Assembly (NCBI GenBank): GCA_019635355.1
Contig: JAHBZQ010000001.1
Coordinates: 4,526,001-4,590,000, forward strand
Origin: Rhizobacter sp.
Lineage (GTDB): Bacteria > Pseudomonadota > Gammaproteobacteria > Burkholderiales > Burkholderiaceae_C
Direction of reading: 5' to 3'
DNA: 64,000 nucleotides
Part shown: positions 41,461-50,906 of the stretch, in pieces
Numbering within the stretch: the stretch's first letter is position 1
Layout of the letters: every line of letters starts with the position of its first letter
Position numbers and translations under genes: made by a program
The notes under the pieces: model-generated
Seen by the model: only the letters and a program-made list of their open reading frames with translations
What the model was told of the DNA's origin: nothing
The model's database searches: none

Positions 41461-42555
41461 TCAGACGTTGAAGAGGAAGTTCATCACGTCGCCATCCTTG
41501 ACGACGTATTCCTTGCCTTCCGCGCGCATCTTGCCGGCGTCCTTCGCGCCCTGTTCGCCCTTGTAGGCGACGAAGTCGTCGAAGGAAATGGTCTGCGCCC
41601 GGATGAAGCCACGCTCGAAGTCGGTGTGGATCACGCCGGCCGCCTGGGGGGCGGTGTCGCCGACGTGGATGGTCCAGGCGCGCACCTCCTTCACGCCAGC
41701 GGTGAAGTAGGTCTGCAGGCCCAGGAGCGAGAAGCCGGCGCGGATGAGCCGGTTCAGGCCCGGCTCGCTCTGGCCCATGTCGGCGAGGAAGATCTCCTTG
41801 TCTTCATCGCTCATCTCGGCCATCTCGGCTTCGGTCTTGGCGCAGATTGCCACCACCGGCGCCTTCTGGCTCTCGGCGTAGGCGCGCAGGCGGTCGAGGT
41901 AGGGGTTGTTCTCGAAGCCGTGCTCGTCGACGTTGCCGACGAACATGGCCGGCTTGGCGGTGATGAGGCACAGTGGCTTCAATACCACCAGCTCTTCCTT
42001 GCTGAAGGCGATGCTGCGCACCGGCTTGGCCTCGTCGAGCGCGGCCTGGCACTTCTGCAGCACGGCCACCAGCTTGGCGGCTTCCTTGTCGTTGCCCGAC
42101 TTGGCGGCCTTGATCGAGCGCTGCAGCGTCTTTTCCACCGTGCCCAGGTCGGCCAGGCACAGCTCGGTCTGGATGACCTCGATGTCGGCGATCGGGTCGA
42201 CGCGGCCCGCCACGTGGATCACGTTTTCGTCATCGAAGCAGCGCACCACGTTGACGATGGCGTCGGTCTCGCGGATGTGCGCGAGGAACTGGTTGCCCAG
42301 GCCTTCGCCCTTGGAGGCGCCGGCCACCAGGCCCGCGATGTCGACGAACTCCACGATCGCCGGCACGATGCGCTCGGGCTTCACGATCTCGGAGAGTTTG
42401 CTCAGACGCGGGTCTGGCAGCTCGACCACGCCCACGTTGGGCTCGATGGTGCAGAAGGGGTAGTTCTCGGCCGCAATGCCGGCTTTGGTCAGCGCGTTGA
42501 AGAGGGTGGACTTGCCGACGTTGGGCAGGCCCACGATGCCGCATTTGAGGCTCAT
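41461..42555 (-). CDS. ychF: redox-regulated ATPase/GTPase YchF (OLA1 family)
   Basis: Universally conserved Obg-related NTPase, 364 aa, that prefers ATP and binds ribosomes. The P-loop is GLPNVGKSTLFNAL near residue 8, G3 is DIAGLVAGASKGEGLGNQFL, and the C-terminal TGS-like domain includes FTAGVKEVRAWTI and HTDFERGFIRAQTISFDDF. Length matches the family (about 363). The 137 bp downstream, before the kinase gene, are GC-rich and hold only a weak imperfect inverted repeat. Confidence 0.97.
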   Translation of the reverse strand: MSLKCGIVGLPNVGKSTLFNALTKAGIAAENYPFCTIEPNVGVVELPDPRLSKLSEIVKPERIVPAIVEFVDIAGLVAGASKGEGLGNQFLAHIRETDAIVNVVRCFDDENVIHVAGRVDPIADIEVIQTELCLADLGTVEKTLQRSIKAAKSGNDKEAAKLVAVLQKCQAALDEAKPVRSIAFSKEELVVLKPLCLITAKPAMFVGNVDEHGFENNPYLDRLRAYAESQKAPVVAICAKTEAEMAEMSDEDKEIFLADMGQSEPGLNRLIRAGFSLLGLQTYFTAGVKEVRAWTIHVGDTAPQAAGVIHTDFERGFIRAQTISFDDFVAYKGEQGAKDAGKMRAEGKEYVVKDGDVMNFLFNV

Positions 42556-42634
42556 GGTGTGCAGGGCGAAAAGTGGGGCCCCGCACGAGGGGCGCGGAGC
42601 AGGGGCGGGATTTTAGTTCCCGGCCAGTTTCCGG

Positions 42635-44512
42635 CTAGTTCTGGGCAGAGGCGGCCCGGGCTTCCAGCGCCTGCTGCACCGTCTGCAGGAGCCGCATGCG
42701 GCCCACAGGCTTGACCAGCACCTCGTCCATGCCCGCTTCCAGGCAGGCGGCGCGGTCTTCCGCGTAGGCGTTGGCGGTGAGCCCCACCACCGGCAGCTGG
42801 CGTGCGGCCTCGCCCGCTTCGCCGGCGCGCAGGCGGCGGGTGGCTTCCAGGCCGTCCATGTCGGGCATGCGCCAGTCCATCAGCACGAGGTCGAAGCCGC
42901 CACGGGCGAGCTGGTGCAGCGCTTCCACGCCCGAGCTCGCGGTGTGGACCTCGATGTCGGCCGTCTCCAGCATCTGCGTGGCGATCATGGTGTTGACGGC
43001 GTCGTCGTCGACCAGCAGCACGCGCAGGCCGGCCAGGCCGACCGAGAGCGGTGCCATCGCCGAGTTCGTCGCCGGCGGCAGCACGGGCGCCTCGCACGGG
43101 GCGAGCGGCAGCCGCAGCGTGACGCGGGTGCCGATGCCGGGCTCGCTTTGCAGCGCCAGCGTGCCGTGCATGAGGCCGACGAGCTGCCGCGTGATGGCCA
43201 GGCCCAGGCCGCTGCCGGCGTGGCGACGGGTGTCGCCGCTGTCGGCCTGGTGGAAGGCGTCGAACACCAGCGGTTGGTGCGAGCGCTCGATGCCGATGCC
43301 GGTGTCTTCGATGTGGATGTGCAGCTGCTTCACGATCGGCTCGTAGCGCAGCGCGAGGCTCACGTGGCCGCTGTCGGTGAACTTCACCGCATTGCCCAGC
43401 AGGTTGATGAGGATCTGCTTCAGGCGGAATTCATCGCCGCGCAGCCAGGCCGGCACGCTGTCTTCCACCGCCAGCCGGCACTGCAGCGACTTGGCCGCGG
43501 CCTGCGGCTCGATCGTCTCCATCACGCGCCCGATGCAGGCGCGCAGCTCGAAGGGCTGGTTGAGCAGCTCCAGTCGGCCGGCCTCAATGCGCGAGAGGTC
43601 GAGCACGTCGTTGATGAGGTGCAGCAGGTGGGTGCCACCGCGGCGCACCGTCTCCACCAGCTCGCGCCGGTTGGCTTCCGGCAGCGACGGGTCGCGCAGC
43701 AGGTCGGCCGCGCCCAGCACGCCGTGCAGCGGCGTGCGCAGCTCGTGGCTCATCACCGCGAGGAAGCGCGACTTGGCTTGCGAGGCCTGCTCGGCCTGGT
43801 CGCGGGCGGATTCGAGGTCGCGCATGCGGCGGGTCACCACGTCGTCGACCGTCAGCGGCTGGCTCACCGGGTCGTCGACGTTCGAGTCGGCCGCGGGGGC
43901 CAGCACCGACAGCTTGCGCAGCTGGCGCGCAATGCCGAAGAGCGCGCCGATCACGAAGAGCTGCGCGAAGAAGCCGTTCACCACCAGCGGCCAGATGGTG
44001 TGGTTCCATTCCGGTGGATTGCCGCCGCGCAGGTGCACGATCACGGCCGGCAGTGCGGTGAGCGTGAGCACGGCGAGGCAGAGGAAGAGCGCGCGCCACA
44101 ACGACCAGGTGGCGTAGACCAGCAGGTGCACGCCCACCAGCCAGTACGACATCGACGCGGCGGCGTAGGTGCTGAAGTTCTGCGCCACCAGCAGCATGTA
44201 GCCCACGCTGCCGATGAAGTAGAGGCTCAGCGTGAGCGAGCCCAGCCCCTGCGCCAGCACGAGATGGCGGCCGCGCCAGCGCACCAGCGCGGCCAGGCCG
44301 AGCAGGCAGACGATCAAGAGCGGGTAGGCGTAGCGGTCCTGCTGCGAGATCTGGCCGAGCACTGCTTCGGTCCACCACACGACCGCGATGCTCGCGGCGA
44401 TGAGAACGAAGAGCCACAGCGCCGTGCCCCGCGCGACCAGCGTGATGGTGGGCGTGGGCCTGGGCAAGCGCGTGGCGGAGGGGTCGGGGGCCAGGAGAGG
44501 GTCCTTGCGCAT
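42635..44512 (-). CDS. hybrid sensor histidine kinase with receiver domain
   Basis: Membrane kinase of 625 aa. About six helices fill residues 25-205, with no obvious large sensor loop. The kinase core has H256 in FLAVMSHELRTPLHGVL, the N box LINLLGNAVKF and G boxes DTGIGIE and GSGLGLAI. The receiver near the C-terminus has D546 in LVLMDWRMPDMDGLEATRR. The start is the ATG at 44512 (MRKDPLLAPD). It lies 79 bp upstream of ychF and is divergent from the pirin gene. No dedicated response regulator is adjacent. Confidence 0.92.
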   Translation of the reverse strand: MRKDPLLAPDPSATRLPRPTPTITLVARGTALWLFVLIAASIAVVWWTEAVLGQISQQDRYAYPLLIVCLLGLAALVRWRGRHLVLAQGLGSLTLSLYFIGSVGYMLLVAQNFSTYAAASMSYWLVGVHLLVYATWSLWRALFLCLAVLTLTALPAVIVHLRGGNPPEWNHTIWPLVVNGFFAQLFVIGALFGIARQLRKLSVLAPAADSNVDDPVSQPLTVDDVVTRRMRDLESARDQAEQASQAKSRFLAVMSHELRTPLHGVLGAADLLRDPSLPEANRRELVETVRRGGTHLLHLINDVLDLSRIEAGRLELLNQPFELRACIGRVMETIEPQAAAKSLQCRLAVEDSVPAWLRGDEFRLKQILINLLGNAVKFTDSGHVSLALRYEPIVKQLHIHIEDTGIGIERSHQPLVFDAFHQADSGDTRRHAGSGLGLAITRQLVGLMHGTLALQSEPGIGTRVTLRLPLAPCEAPVLPPATNSAMAPLSVGLAGLRVLLVDDDAVNTMIATQMLETADIEVHTASSGVEALHQLARGGFDLVLMDWRMPDMDGLEATRRLRAGEAGEAARQLPVVGLTANAYAEDRAACLEAGMDEVLVKPVGRMRLLQTVQQALEARAASAQN

Positions 44513-44599
44513 GGCAGGCGCGGCAAAGGGCAGGTGGTGCGGCCTATTATCAAGGTCGCCTGCCGTTCCAGTACAAGCCACGCCAAGGAATCACGACCC

Positions 44600-45469
44600 A
44601 TGGACCTGCTCCGACTCACGCCGCACACCAAAGACCTGGGTGGCGGCTTCACCGTGCGCCGCGTGCTGCCCGCTGCCCAGCGCCAGGCCGTCGGCCCCTT
44701 CCTGTTCTTCGACCACTTCGGACCGATGACGGCGCACCCGAGCGACAACCACGACGTGCGTCCCCATCCGCACATCGGCCTCGCGACCGTGACCTACCTC
44801 TTCGAGGGCGCGATGATGCACCGCGACAGCACCGGCGTCGTGCAGCGCATCGAGCCCGGCGCGATCAACTGGATGACGGCCGGTCGCGGCATCGTGCACT
44901 CAGAGCGCACGCCCGACGACCTGCGTGGCGTGGACCGCCGCAGCCACGGCCTGCAGCTGTGGTGCGCGATTCCGGCCGAGCACGAGGAAGACGAGCCCTC
45001 GTTCTCGCACACACCTGCGTCGGCCATTCCGTCGGCCACGCTGCCCGGCGTGAGCCTGCGCGTGATGATCGGCGAGGCCTTCGGCCTGCGCTCGCCGGTG
45101 CCCACGCTGTCGCTCACGCTCTACGTCGATCTTCAGCTCGCGGCCGGCGCCTCGATGCAGGTGCCCGCCGCCGCGCGAGAACGGGCGCTCTACGGCGTCG
45201 ACAACGGCTTCGTGCTCGACGGCGAGCCGGTGCCGCCCGCCACGATGGTGGTGCTGCCCGAAGGGGCCACGCCCACGCTCGCCGCCACCCAAGGCACGCG
45301 CGTGGTGATGGTCGGGGGCGAGCCGCTCGGCCACCGCCACATGTGGTGGAACTTCGTCTCCAGCCGCAAGGAGCGCATCCTGCAGGCCGCCGACGACTGG
45401 GCGGCGCAACGATTCCCTCAGGTGCCCGGCGAAACCGAGTTCATTCCCTTGCCGGAGAAGCGCCCTTGA
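44600..45469 (+). CDS. pirin family protein
   Basis: Bicupin protein, 289 aa. The metal-binding first cupin shows RPHPHIGLATVTYLFEGAMMHRD, and the pirin signature includes NWMTAGRGIVHSER followed by HGLQLWCAIP. Proteins like this are quercetinases or redox-linked regulators; the substrate here is unknown. The ATG at 44600 starts the family-typical sequence. Its last 29 bp overlap, tail to tail, the EamA gene on the other strand. Confidence 0.93.
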   Translation: MDLLRLTPHTKDLGGGFTVRRVLPAAQRQAVGPFLFFDHFGPMTAHPSDNHDVRPHPHIGLATVTYLFEGAMMHRDSTGVVQRIEPGAINWMTAGRGIVHSERTPDDLRGVDRRSHGLQLWCAIPAEHEEDEPSFSHTPASAIPSATLPGVSLRVMIGEAFGLRSPVPTLSLTLYVDLQLAAGASMQVPAAARERALYGVDNGFVLDGEPVPPATMVVLPEGATPTLAATQGTRVVMVGGEPLGHRHMWWNFVSSRKERILQAADDWAAQRFPQVPGETEFIPLPEKRP

Positions 45470-46352
45470 TCGCTGCCGGCTTGCGCAGGATGAGCACGTT
45501 GCCGGCCACCGCGAGCAGCACGCCCAGGCCGGCCAGCGCGTCGGGCCGGTAGCCCTCGAAGAGCGTCGAGATCACGAGCGCGAGGATCGGCGTCATCACG
45601 CCGATGGTGCCGGCCGGGCCCGCGCCCAGCCGCGACAGCAGCGTGAGGTAGCACGCGAACGACAGCACCGAGCCGGCAAGCGCCAGGTAGAGGAGGGCGA
45701 TCCACCACGAGGTGGTGCCCGGCAGCGTGACCGACTGCCCGCTCGCGAGCGCGATGAGCAGCACCGCGCCGCCGCCGTAGAGCATGCCGAAGCCGAGGCT
45801 CGGCCACATCGACAGGCCGCGCTCGCCGTTGCGGCTGGCGAGCAGGCTGCCCACCGTCGACAGCAGCACCGAGCCGGCGGTGAAGAGCACGCCGAGCGCG
45901 GTGTCGCCGCCCACGTGCGTCTTGCCGAACTCCGGCCAGAAGATCAGCGCCACGCCGGCCAGCCCCAGCACGGCGCCAAGCAGGAAGCGGCGGGTGAGCG
46001 GCGTGCCGAAGCACCACGCCGCGCCGATGCCGCCCGCCAGCGGCGAGGCCGAATAGCCCACGGCCACAACCCCCGAAGGCAGGTAACGCTCGGCGTGGTA
46101 CACGCAGATGTACGACACGCCGTAGAGAAACACCCCCTGTAGCGCGAACCACGCATGTGCCCGGCGGCCGAAGCGCAGCGTGTCACCACGCATGGCGCGC
46201 CAGGCCAGCACGCACACGCCGGCCAGCATGAAGCGCAGGGCCACGCCGAGTTCCGGTGTGCTGCCGCCGATCTGGAAGGTGATGGCGTACCAGGTCGTGC
46301 TCCACACGAGCACGCAGATGGTGAAGAGCAACGAAACCGGCAGGCGCTGCAT
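45441..46352 (-). CDS. EamA/DMT family transporter
   Basis: Ten-helix drug/metabolite exporter, 303 aa, with two EamA repeats. Typical pieces are VWSTTWYAITFQIGGSTPELGVALRF in helix 1-2 and SGVVAVGYSASPLAGGI; the second repeat contains LSRLGAGPAGTIGVMTPILALVIS. Substrate unknown; family members export amino acids or nucleosides. The start is ATG 46352, 10 bp after the MOSC gene. It is the last gene of the asmA-MOSC-EamA operon. Confidence 0.9.
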   Translation of the reverse strand: MQRLPVSLLFTICVLVWSTTWYAITFQIGGSTPELGVALRFMLAGVCVLAWRAMRGDTLRFGRRAHAWFALQGVFLYGVSYICVYHAERYLPSGVVAVGYSASPLAGGIGAAWCFGTPLTRRFLLGAVLGLAGVALIFWPEFGKTHVGGDTALGVLFTAGSVLLSTVGSLLASRNGERGLSMWPSLGFGMLYGGGAVLLIALASGQSVTLPGTTSWWIALLYLALAGSVLSFACYLTLLSRLGAGPAGTIGVMTPILALVISTLFEGYRPDALAGLGVLLAVAGNVLILRKPAAIKGASPARE

Positions 46353-46362
46353 GCGGCAGCGC

Positions 46363-47217
46363 TCAGTCGAAGCGGTAGCTGGCCGTGCCCGTCTGCCCCA
46401 CACGCAGCCCGCACTCGATGCCCTTCACGATCACCGCGTTCATCGCGAAGGTGATGGCGCCGTCGAGGCGCGCGTCGGCGCGGTAGGTGGCGAGCGTATC
46501 GCTCGGCTCGTGGCCTTGCTCGCCGGACGCCGGGTCGACGCTTGGGATGGTGCAGCGCGAGCACGGCTTCACGAGCTTCAGCACCACCTCGCCTTCTGGC
46601 GTGTCGAAGCGGATCTCGTCGAGGTGGTCTTCGCCGTAAGCGTCGAGCCCTGAGAGCACGAGGTTGGGCCGGAAGCGGTTCATGCCGACCGGTGCGGCGC
46701 CGCGCTTGGCGAGCCGCTCGTTGAGGTCGGCGAGCGACGCGTCGGAGGTCACGAGCACCGGATACCCGTCGCTGAACGCGTTTTCCGCATCGATGTCGCC
46801 GGTCCATCGCTTGTTCGACAGCCGCTTCTGCTCGGGGTCGAAACGCGCAAGCCGGCATTTCTGCCCGAGGAAATCGCTGAACCACTGCGCGGCCAGGTCG
46901 CCCATGTCGTAGGCGGCGACTTCGTCTTTCCAGACCGTCACACGTGTCGGTGCTTCCACCGCGTCGAGCGCGAGGTGCAGCGCCAGCATGCCGGGGGCGC
47001 GCAGCACGAGTTCGGTGTGCTTGAGCGTGGGCACGATGAGCGCCATGCGCGGCAGCTCGCGTTGCGTGAGGAAGCGCCCCTGGGCATCGACCACCATCCA
47101 CGCGCGGTCGAACTCCAGGCCGGTCTCGATCAGCAGCGCCTCGCGCACGGCGATGCCGGCGCAGCTCTTGATCGGGTGCAGGTACAGCGCCGAGATCGCC
47201 AGGTTCAGGTCGCTCAC
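46363..47217 (-). CDS. MOSC domain-containing protein (YcbX-like)
   Basis: Protein of 284 aa with an N-terminal beta-barrel MOSC_N domain (YLHPIKSCAGIAV, FDRAWMVVDAQGRFLTQRE) and a C-terminal MOSC domain (RFRPNLVLSGL, KPCSRCTIPSVDPASGEQ). The cysteine in KPCSRC is the likely molybdenum or sulfur ligand; YcbX-type proteins reduce N-hydroxylated compounds with molybdenum cofactor. Start GTG at 47217 overlapping the asmA stop by 4 bp. Confidence 0.9.
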   Translation of the reverse strand: MSDLNLAISALYLHPIKSCAGIAVREALLIETGLEFDRAWMVVDAQGRFLTQRELPRMALIVPTLKHTELVLRAPGMLALHLALDAVEAPTRVTVWKDEVAAYDMGDLAAQWFSDFLGQKCRLARFDPEQKRLSNKRWTGDIDAENAFSDGYPVLVTSDASLADLNERLAKRGAAPVGMNRFRPNLVLSGLDAYGEDHLDEIRFDTPEGEVVLKLVKPCSRCTIPSVDPASGEQGHEPSDTLATYRADARLDGAITFAMNAVIVKGIECGLRVGQTGTASYRFD

Positions 47218-49658
47218 TTGAAGATCCCTTTCAGCTTGTCCTTGAGCTTGTCTTTGGCCACGTCTTCCAGGCGCTGGCTGCTGGCCGCACCGCTGGCTGC
47301 GCTGGCGGCCGAGGGCAGGCCGAGCTTGTCGCGCAATCGATCCTTGGCCTGCTGCTCGAGCTTGCCACCCACTTCGGTCTTGAGCGCCTGAGCTGCGATC
47401 GCCGACCAGCGGATGCGCCAGTCCATCGCCTCGAACGGGCCGGTGAGGTGCACCGGGATCGTGAGGCCCTTGAGCGCGGCGAGGTCGGCGCCGTCCTGCC
47501 CCTTCGACGTGCCGGTGACGGTGGCGCGTGCGGTGTAGTCGATGCGGCCCTTGCCGATGTCGAGCACGCCGTCGCCGCCCAGGCGCAGGAAGGGGCTCTT
47601 CATGTCGAGGTCGTTGTTGCTCGCCACGCCTTCGCGGATGGCGAATGTGGCGCTCAGCTCGGAGAAGTCGGTCTTCTCGGTGCGGTTGGCTTTCTGCACC
47701 TCGTCGCCGCCCTTGAGGCCGAGCGTGGCGCGGGCCTGGCGCAGGCTCTTGGCGAGGTTCACGCCCTTGATGGCACCGTCACGCAATTGCAGCGCGGCCT
47801 TGCCCTGCAGGCGCGACTTGAGTTCGTTGACGCTGCGGCCCGCGCTGTCGACGTCGACCACCACACGCCCCGTGCCTTCGAGGATGTCTTTCTGCGCCAC
47901 GTCTTTCAGCAGCGCATTCACGTTCACGCCGCTCGCGTTGCCGGCGAGCGCCACGCGGCTCGCGCGCGCATCGGCAAACGCGTTGGCCACGAAGCTGCCG
48001 CCCCAGCCCTTGCCCGAGAGCTGGCTCACCCGCAGCATGCCGCCTTCGAGCGTGGCGGCGAACACCAGGTCGCTGAGGCGGTAGGTCTGGTAGGCGAACT
48101 GGCCGATCTTGAGGTCGAACTTGCCCTGCAGCGAGCGAAGCGCCGAGAGGTCGACCGGCGTGTCGGCCGCCGTGCTGCCGCCCGATGACGGGCCCGACGC
48201 GGCCGGCGCGGTGGCCGAGGGCGGCAGCAGCCGGTTGAGGTCGAGCGAGTCGAAGCGGGCTGCTGCGTTGAGCGTCATCGGCGTGGTCGCGAGGATGGCC
48301 TTGCCTTCGCTCGTGTACGGGTTGCCGTTGATCTGGCCCTTGAGCGCCCAGTGGGCCTGCTGGGCCGACGCGTCGGCCGCACCTTGCACGGTGATGGCCA
48401 GCGGCTGCAGCGAAGGCTCGTGCAGCTGCAGCTGGGTGTTGAGGCTTTCGAGGGCCACCGCGCCCTTGGCCGGCTGCAGCAGCAAGGTGGCGCGCACGCT
48501 GCCTTCCACATTGCGCGGGCCGCTGCGGCCCTTGAGCGTGCTCTCGACGTTGGGCACCACGATGCGCTCGAAGCTGCCGCTCGGCGCGGCGGTCTTGAAG
48601 CTCGCGTCGATCGAGGTCGGCCCGGCCAGGCTGAGCTGGCCGCTGAGCGGGCTGCCGGTGAGCGAGTCGCGCTGCACCACCAGCTCGGGCCAGTCGAGGT
48701 TGAGGTTCATCGGGTGGCCGCTGCTGGTGCCGCCGAGCTTGATGCGCAACTTGCCGAGCTGCAGGGCCTGGTTGCTCGGGTCGTAGGCAAACGCCTCAAC
48801 GGTGAGCGACGACTTGACGAGCCGCAGCGTGCCCAGGCCCGCATCACCGGCCAGTTCGACCTTCTCGGCGCGCAGCGTGCCGTGGGCGGTGTCGAAGGCG
48901 AGCGTGCCGCGCAACGTGGCGTCGACCGCTTCGGCGCCGGGCAGCTTGCCTTTCCAGGCCAGTGCCATGTTCGACAGCGTCACGCCTTTCTTGGCCAGGT
49001 CGAGCTTGAGCTGCGTGCTGCCGTCGAGCTCGCCTTGCACGGCCGGCGCGGTGAGGCCGAGGCGGGCCTTGAGCTTGACGGGCGACTCCACGCCGTCGGC
49101 CAGCCGGCCGGTGGTCAGCGAGGCGAGCGAGACCTCGCCTGCGAGCTGGCCCTGCTCGTCGCGCAGGCTCAGTTGCAGGTCTTCGAGCTGGATGCTGCTC
49201 ACGTCGAAGCGCAGCGGCGAGCTGCTCTTGTCGTCGGCGGGCTCGGGCTTCGGTTCGCCCTGCATGAAGTCGTCGATGTTGGAGCCGCCTTTGGCGTCGC
49301 GGTGGTAGGTGAGACGCAGGCCGCGGGCACGCACGCTGTCGACCACCACCTGCTGGCGCAGCAGCGGCAGCACCGCCACCGACAGCGCCGCTTCGTCGAG
49401 CTTCAGGAAGTCGTCGGGCCGGTTCTTCTCGGACAGCGTCACGCCCGACACCTGCACCGCCAGCCGCGGAAACACCGCCAGCTTGATCGGCCCGCCGATG
49501 GCCAGCGTGCGCTGTCGATGGGTTTTCATCCAGTCGACAGCCAGGCCCTTGTAGGCATTGGGGTCGAAGGTGGCGACGAGGTAGGTCAGCACGGCTGCGA
49601 TCAGCAGCACGAACACGCCTGCGCCGATCAGCAGCTTGCGCATCCAGGGAGAAGTCAT
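47214..49658 (-). CDS. AsmA family protein
   Basis: Large inner-membrane anchored protein, 814 aa. One N-terminal span (about 9-29) is followed by a long periplasmic beta-rich domain with the AsmA entry VATFDPNAYKGLAVDWMKTHRQRTLAI. The AsmA C-terminal region contains VNLAKSLRQARATLGLKG and ends in a Lys-rich tail DKLKDKLKGIFK. AsmA-like proteins act in outer-membrane biogenesis, probably in phospholipid transfer. The start ATG at 49658 gives MTSPWMRKLL. First gene of its operon, divergent from the monooxygenase. Confidence 0.92.
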   Translation of the reverse strand: MTSPWMRKLLIGAGVFVLLIAAVLTYLVATFDPNAYKGLAVDWMKTHRQRTLAIGGPIKLAVFPRLAVQVSGVTLSEKNRPDDFLKLDEAALSVAVLPLLRQQVVVDSVRARGLRLTYHRDAKGGSNIDDFMQGEPKPEPADDKSSSPLRFDVSSIQLEDLQLSLRDEQGQLAGEVSLASLTTGRLADGVESPVKLKARLGLTAPAVQGELDGSTQLKLDLAKKGVTLSNMALAWKGKLPGAEAVDATLRGTLAFDTAHGTLRAEKVELAGDAGLGTLRLVKSSLTVEAFAYDPSNQALQLGKLRIKLGGTSSGHPMNLNLDWPELVVQRDSLTGSPLSGQLSLAGPTSIDASFKTAAPSGSFERIVVPNVESTLKGRSGPRNVEGSVRATLLLQPAKGAVALESLNTQLQLHEPSLQPLAITVQGAADASAQQAHWALKGQINGNPYTSEGKAILATTPMTLNAAARFDSLDLNRLLPPSATAPAASGPSSGGSTAADTPVDLSALRSLQGKFDLKIGQFAYQTYRLSDLVFAATLEGGMLRVSQLSGKGWGGSFVANAFADARASRVALAGNASGVNVNALLKDVAQKDILEGTGRVVVDVDSAGRSVNELKSRLQGKAALQLRDGAIKGVNLAKSLRQARATLGLKGGDEVQKANRTEKTDFSELSATFAIREGVASNNDLDMKSPFLRLGGDGVLDIGKGRIDYTARATVTGTSKGQDGADLAALKGLTIPVHLTGPFEAMDWRIRWSAIAAQALKTEVGGKLEQQAKDRLRDKLGLPSAASAASGAASSQRLEDVAKDKLKDKLKGIFK

Positions 49659-49774
49659 GCGTCGTGGCGTCCCTTGTGGGGATCGTGGGAAAAGTCCCAA
49701 AGGCCTTGGAAAGCCAGGGGGAGATGGGGGAAGAAACTGATTCTGCCTCGGGACTCCTGCCACGTTCGCGTCTC

Positions 49775-49780
49775 TACAAT
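49775..49780 (+). promoter_or_regulatory. candidate -10 box of the UbiH-like gene (leaderless spacing)
   Basis: TACAAT ends 8 bp before the ATG at 49789; ATGAAACGC is repeated around the start (49779 and 49789). No Shine-Dalgarno or good -35 is seen. Confidence 0.35.
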
Positions 49781-49788
49781 GAAACGCC

Positions 49789-50895
49789 ATGAAACGCTTC
49801 GATGTCTGCGTGCTGGGTGCCGGTGTGGTGGGCCAGAGCTTGGCGCTGTCGCTGGCGCGCCAGGGCTTCCAGGTGGCGCTGGTGTCGGCGCCGGCCGAGG
49901 CCTCGCGCGTCGACGTGCGGGCCTATGCGCTCAACGCCGCCTCGGTCGAGCTGCTGCGCTCGCTGAAGGTGTGGGATGCATTGCCGCCGCATGCGGCAAC
50001 GCCGGTGTACGACATGCACATCGAAGGCGATGCGGCCTCGGGCCTGCTCGAGTTCTCGGCCTGGCAGCAGCGCTTCGGCGAGCTGGCGTGGATCGTCGAT
50101 GCACCGGTGCTCGAGCAGTCGATGGCCGCCGCTGTGCGCTATGCGCCCCATGTGACGCTCGTCTCCGAGAAGGTCGAGGCCACGCTCACTGCGCTGTGCG
50201 AAGGCAAGGCCTCGGCCGCGCGCGAGGCGCTCGGCGTGGGCTGGGATCGCCACGACTACGGCCACACCGCCATCGCCGCGCGCCTGCGTGGCGATGCACC
50301 GCATGGCAACACCGCGCGCCAATGGTTCCGCCAGCCCGACGTGCTGGCCCTGCTGCCTTTCGACACCCCGCAGCCCGGCCACTCGCATGCGCTGGTGTGG
50401 TCGATGCCCGAGGCGCGTGCGCAGGAATTGATGGCCCTCGACGGCCCGGCCTTCGAGCACGCCTTGAATGAAGCCACCGGCGGTGCCTGCGGCACGCTGC
50501 ACCTGGCCAGCGAGCGCGCGGCCTGGCCGCTGATGCTGGCGCGGGCGCGCAGCTGGTGTGGCCCCGGCTGGGTGCTGCTGGGCGATGCCGCCCACGTGGT
50601 GCACCCGCTGGCCGGGCAGGGCCTCAACCTGGGCCTGGCCGACGTGGCCGCGCTCGCCACCGTCATCTCACAACGCGAAGCCTGGCGCGAGCTGGGCGAT
50701 GCGCGTCTGTTGCGCCGCTACGAGCGGCAGCGCCAGGCGCCCACGATCGCAATGGGCCAGCTCACCGATGGCTTGTTGCGCTTGTTTTCACACGAGCAGC
50801 CGGCCCTGCGGGAACTCCGCAACCGTGGCATGACTCTCGTCAACCACCTACCACCGCTGAAACGCTGGCTCGCCTCGCGTGCGCTGGGTTCCTGA
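49789..50895 (+). CDS. UbiH/UbiF family FAD-dependent monooxygenase
   Basis: Flavoprotein hydroxylase, 368 aa, of the family that adds hydroxyl groups to the ubiquinone ring. FAD-binding GAGVVGQSLALSLARQG lies at residues 10-26, and the second FAD motif GDAAHVVHPLAGQGLNLGLADV is near 265-285. Which carbon is hydroxylated cannot be told from sequence alone; it may be a UbiM-like broad enzyme. It begins the run to dsbC, the M61 peptidase, DUF3108 and the hydratase, with short gaps or overlaps. Confidence 0.9.
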   Translation: MKRFDVCVLGAGVVGQSLALSLARQGFQVALVSAPAEASRVDVRAYALNAASVELLRSLKVWDALPPHAATPVYDMHIEGDAASGLLEFSAWQQRFGELAWIVDAPVLEQSMAAAVRYAPHVTLVSEKVEATLTALCEGKASAAREALGVGWDRHDYGHTAIAARLRGDAPHGNTARQWFRQPDVLALLPFDTPQPGHSHALVWSMPEARAQELMALDGPAFEHALNEATGGACGTLHLASERAAWPLMLARARSWCGPGWVLLGDAAHVVHPLAGQGLNLGLADVAALATVISQREAWRELGDARLLRRYERQRQAPTIAMGQLTDGLLRLFSHEQPALRELRNRGMTLVNHLPPLKRWLASRALGS

Positions 50896-50906
50896 AAGAG
50901 ATTCGT

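Noticed and set aside
42914..44599. A long plus-strand in-frame extension of the pirin gene
   Set aside because: It overlaps the kinase gene on the other strand and has no similarity to pirins, which begin at MDLLRLTPHTKDL (44600).
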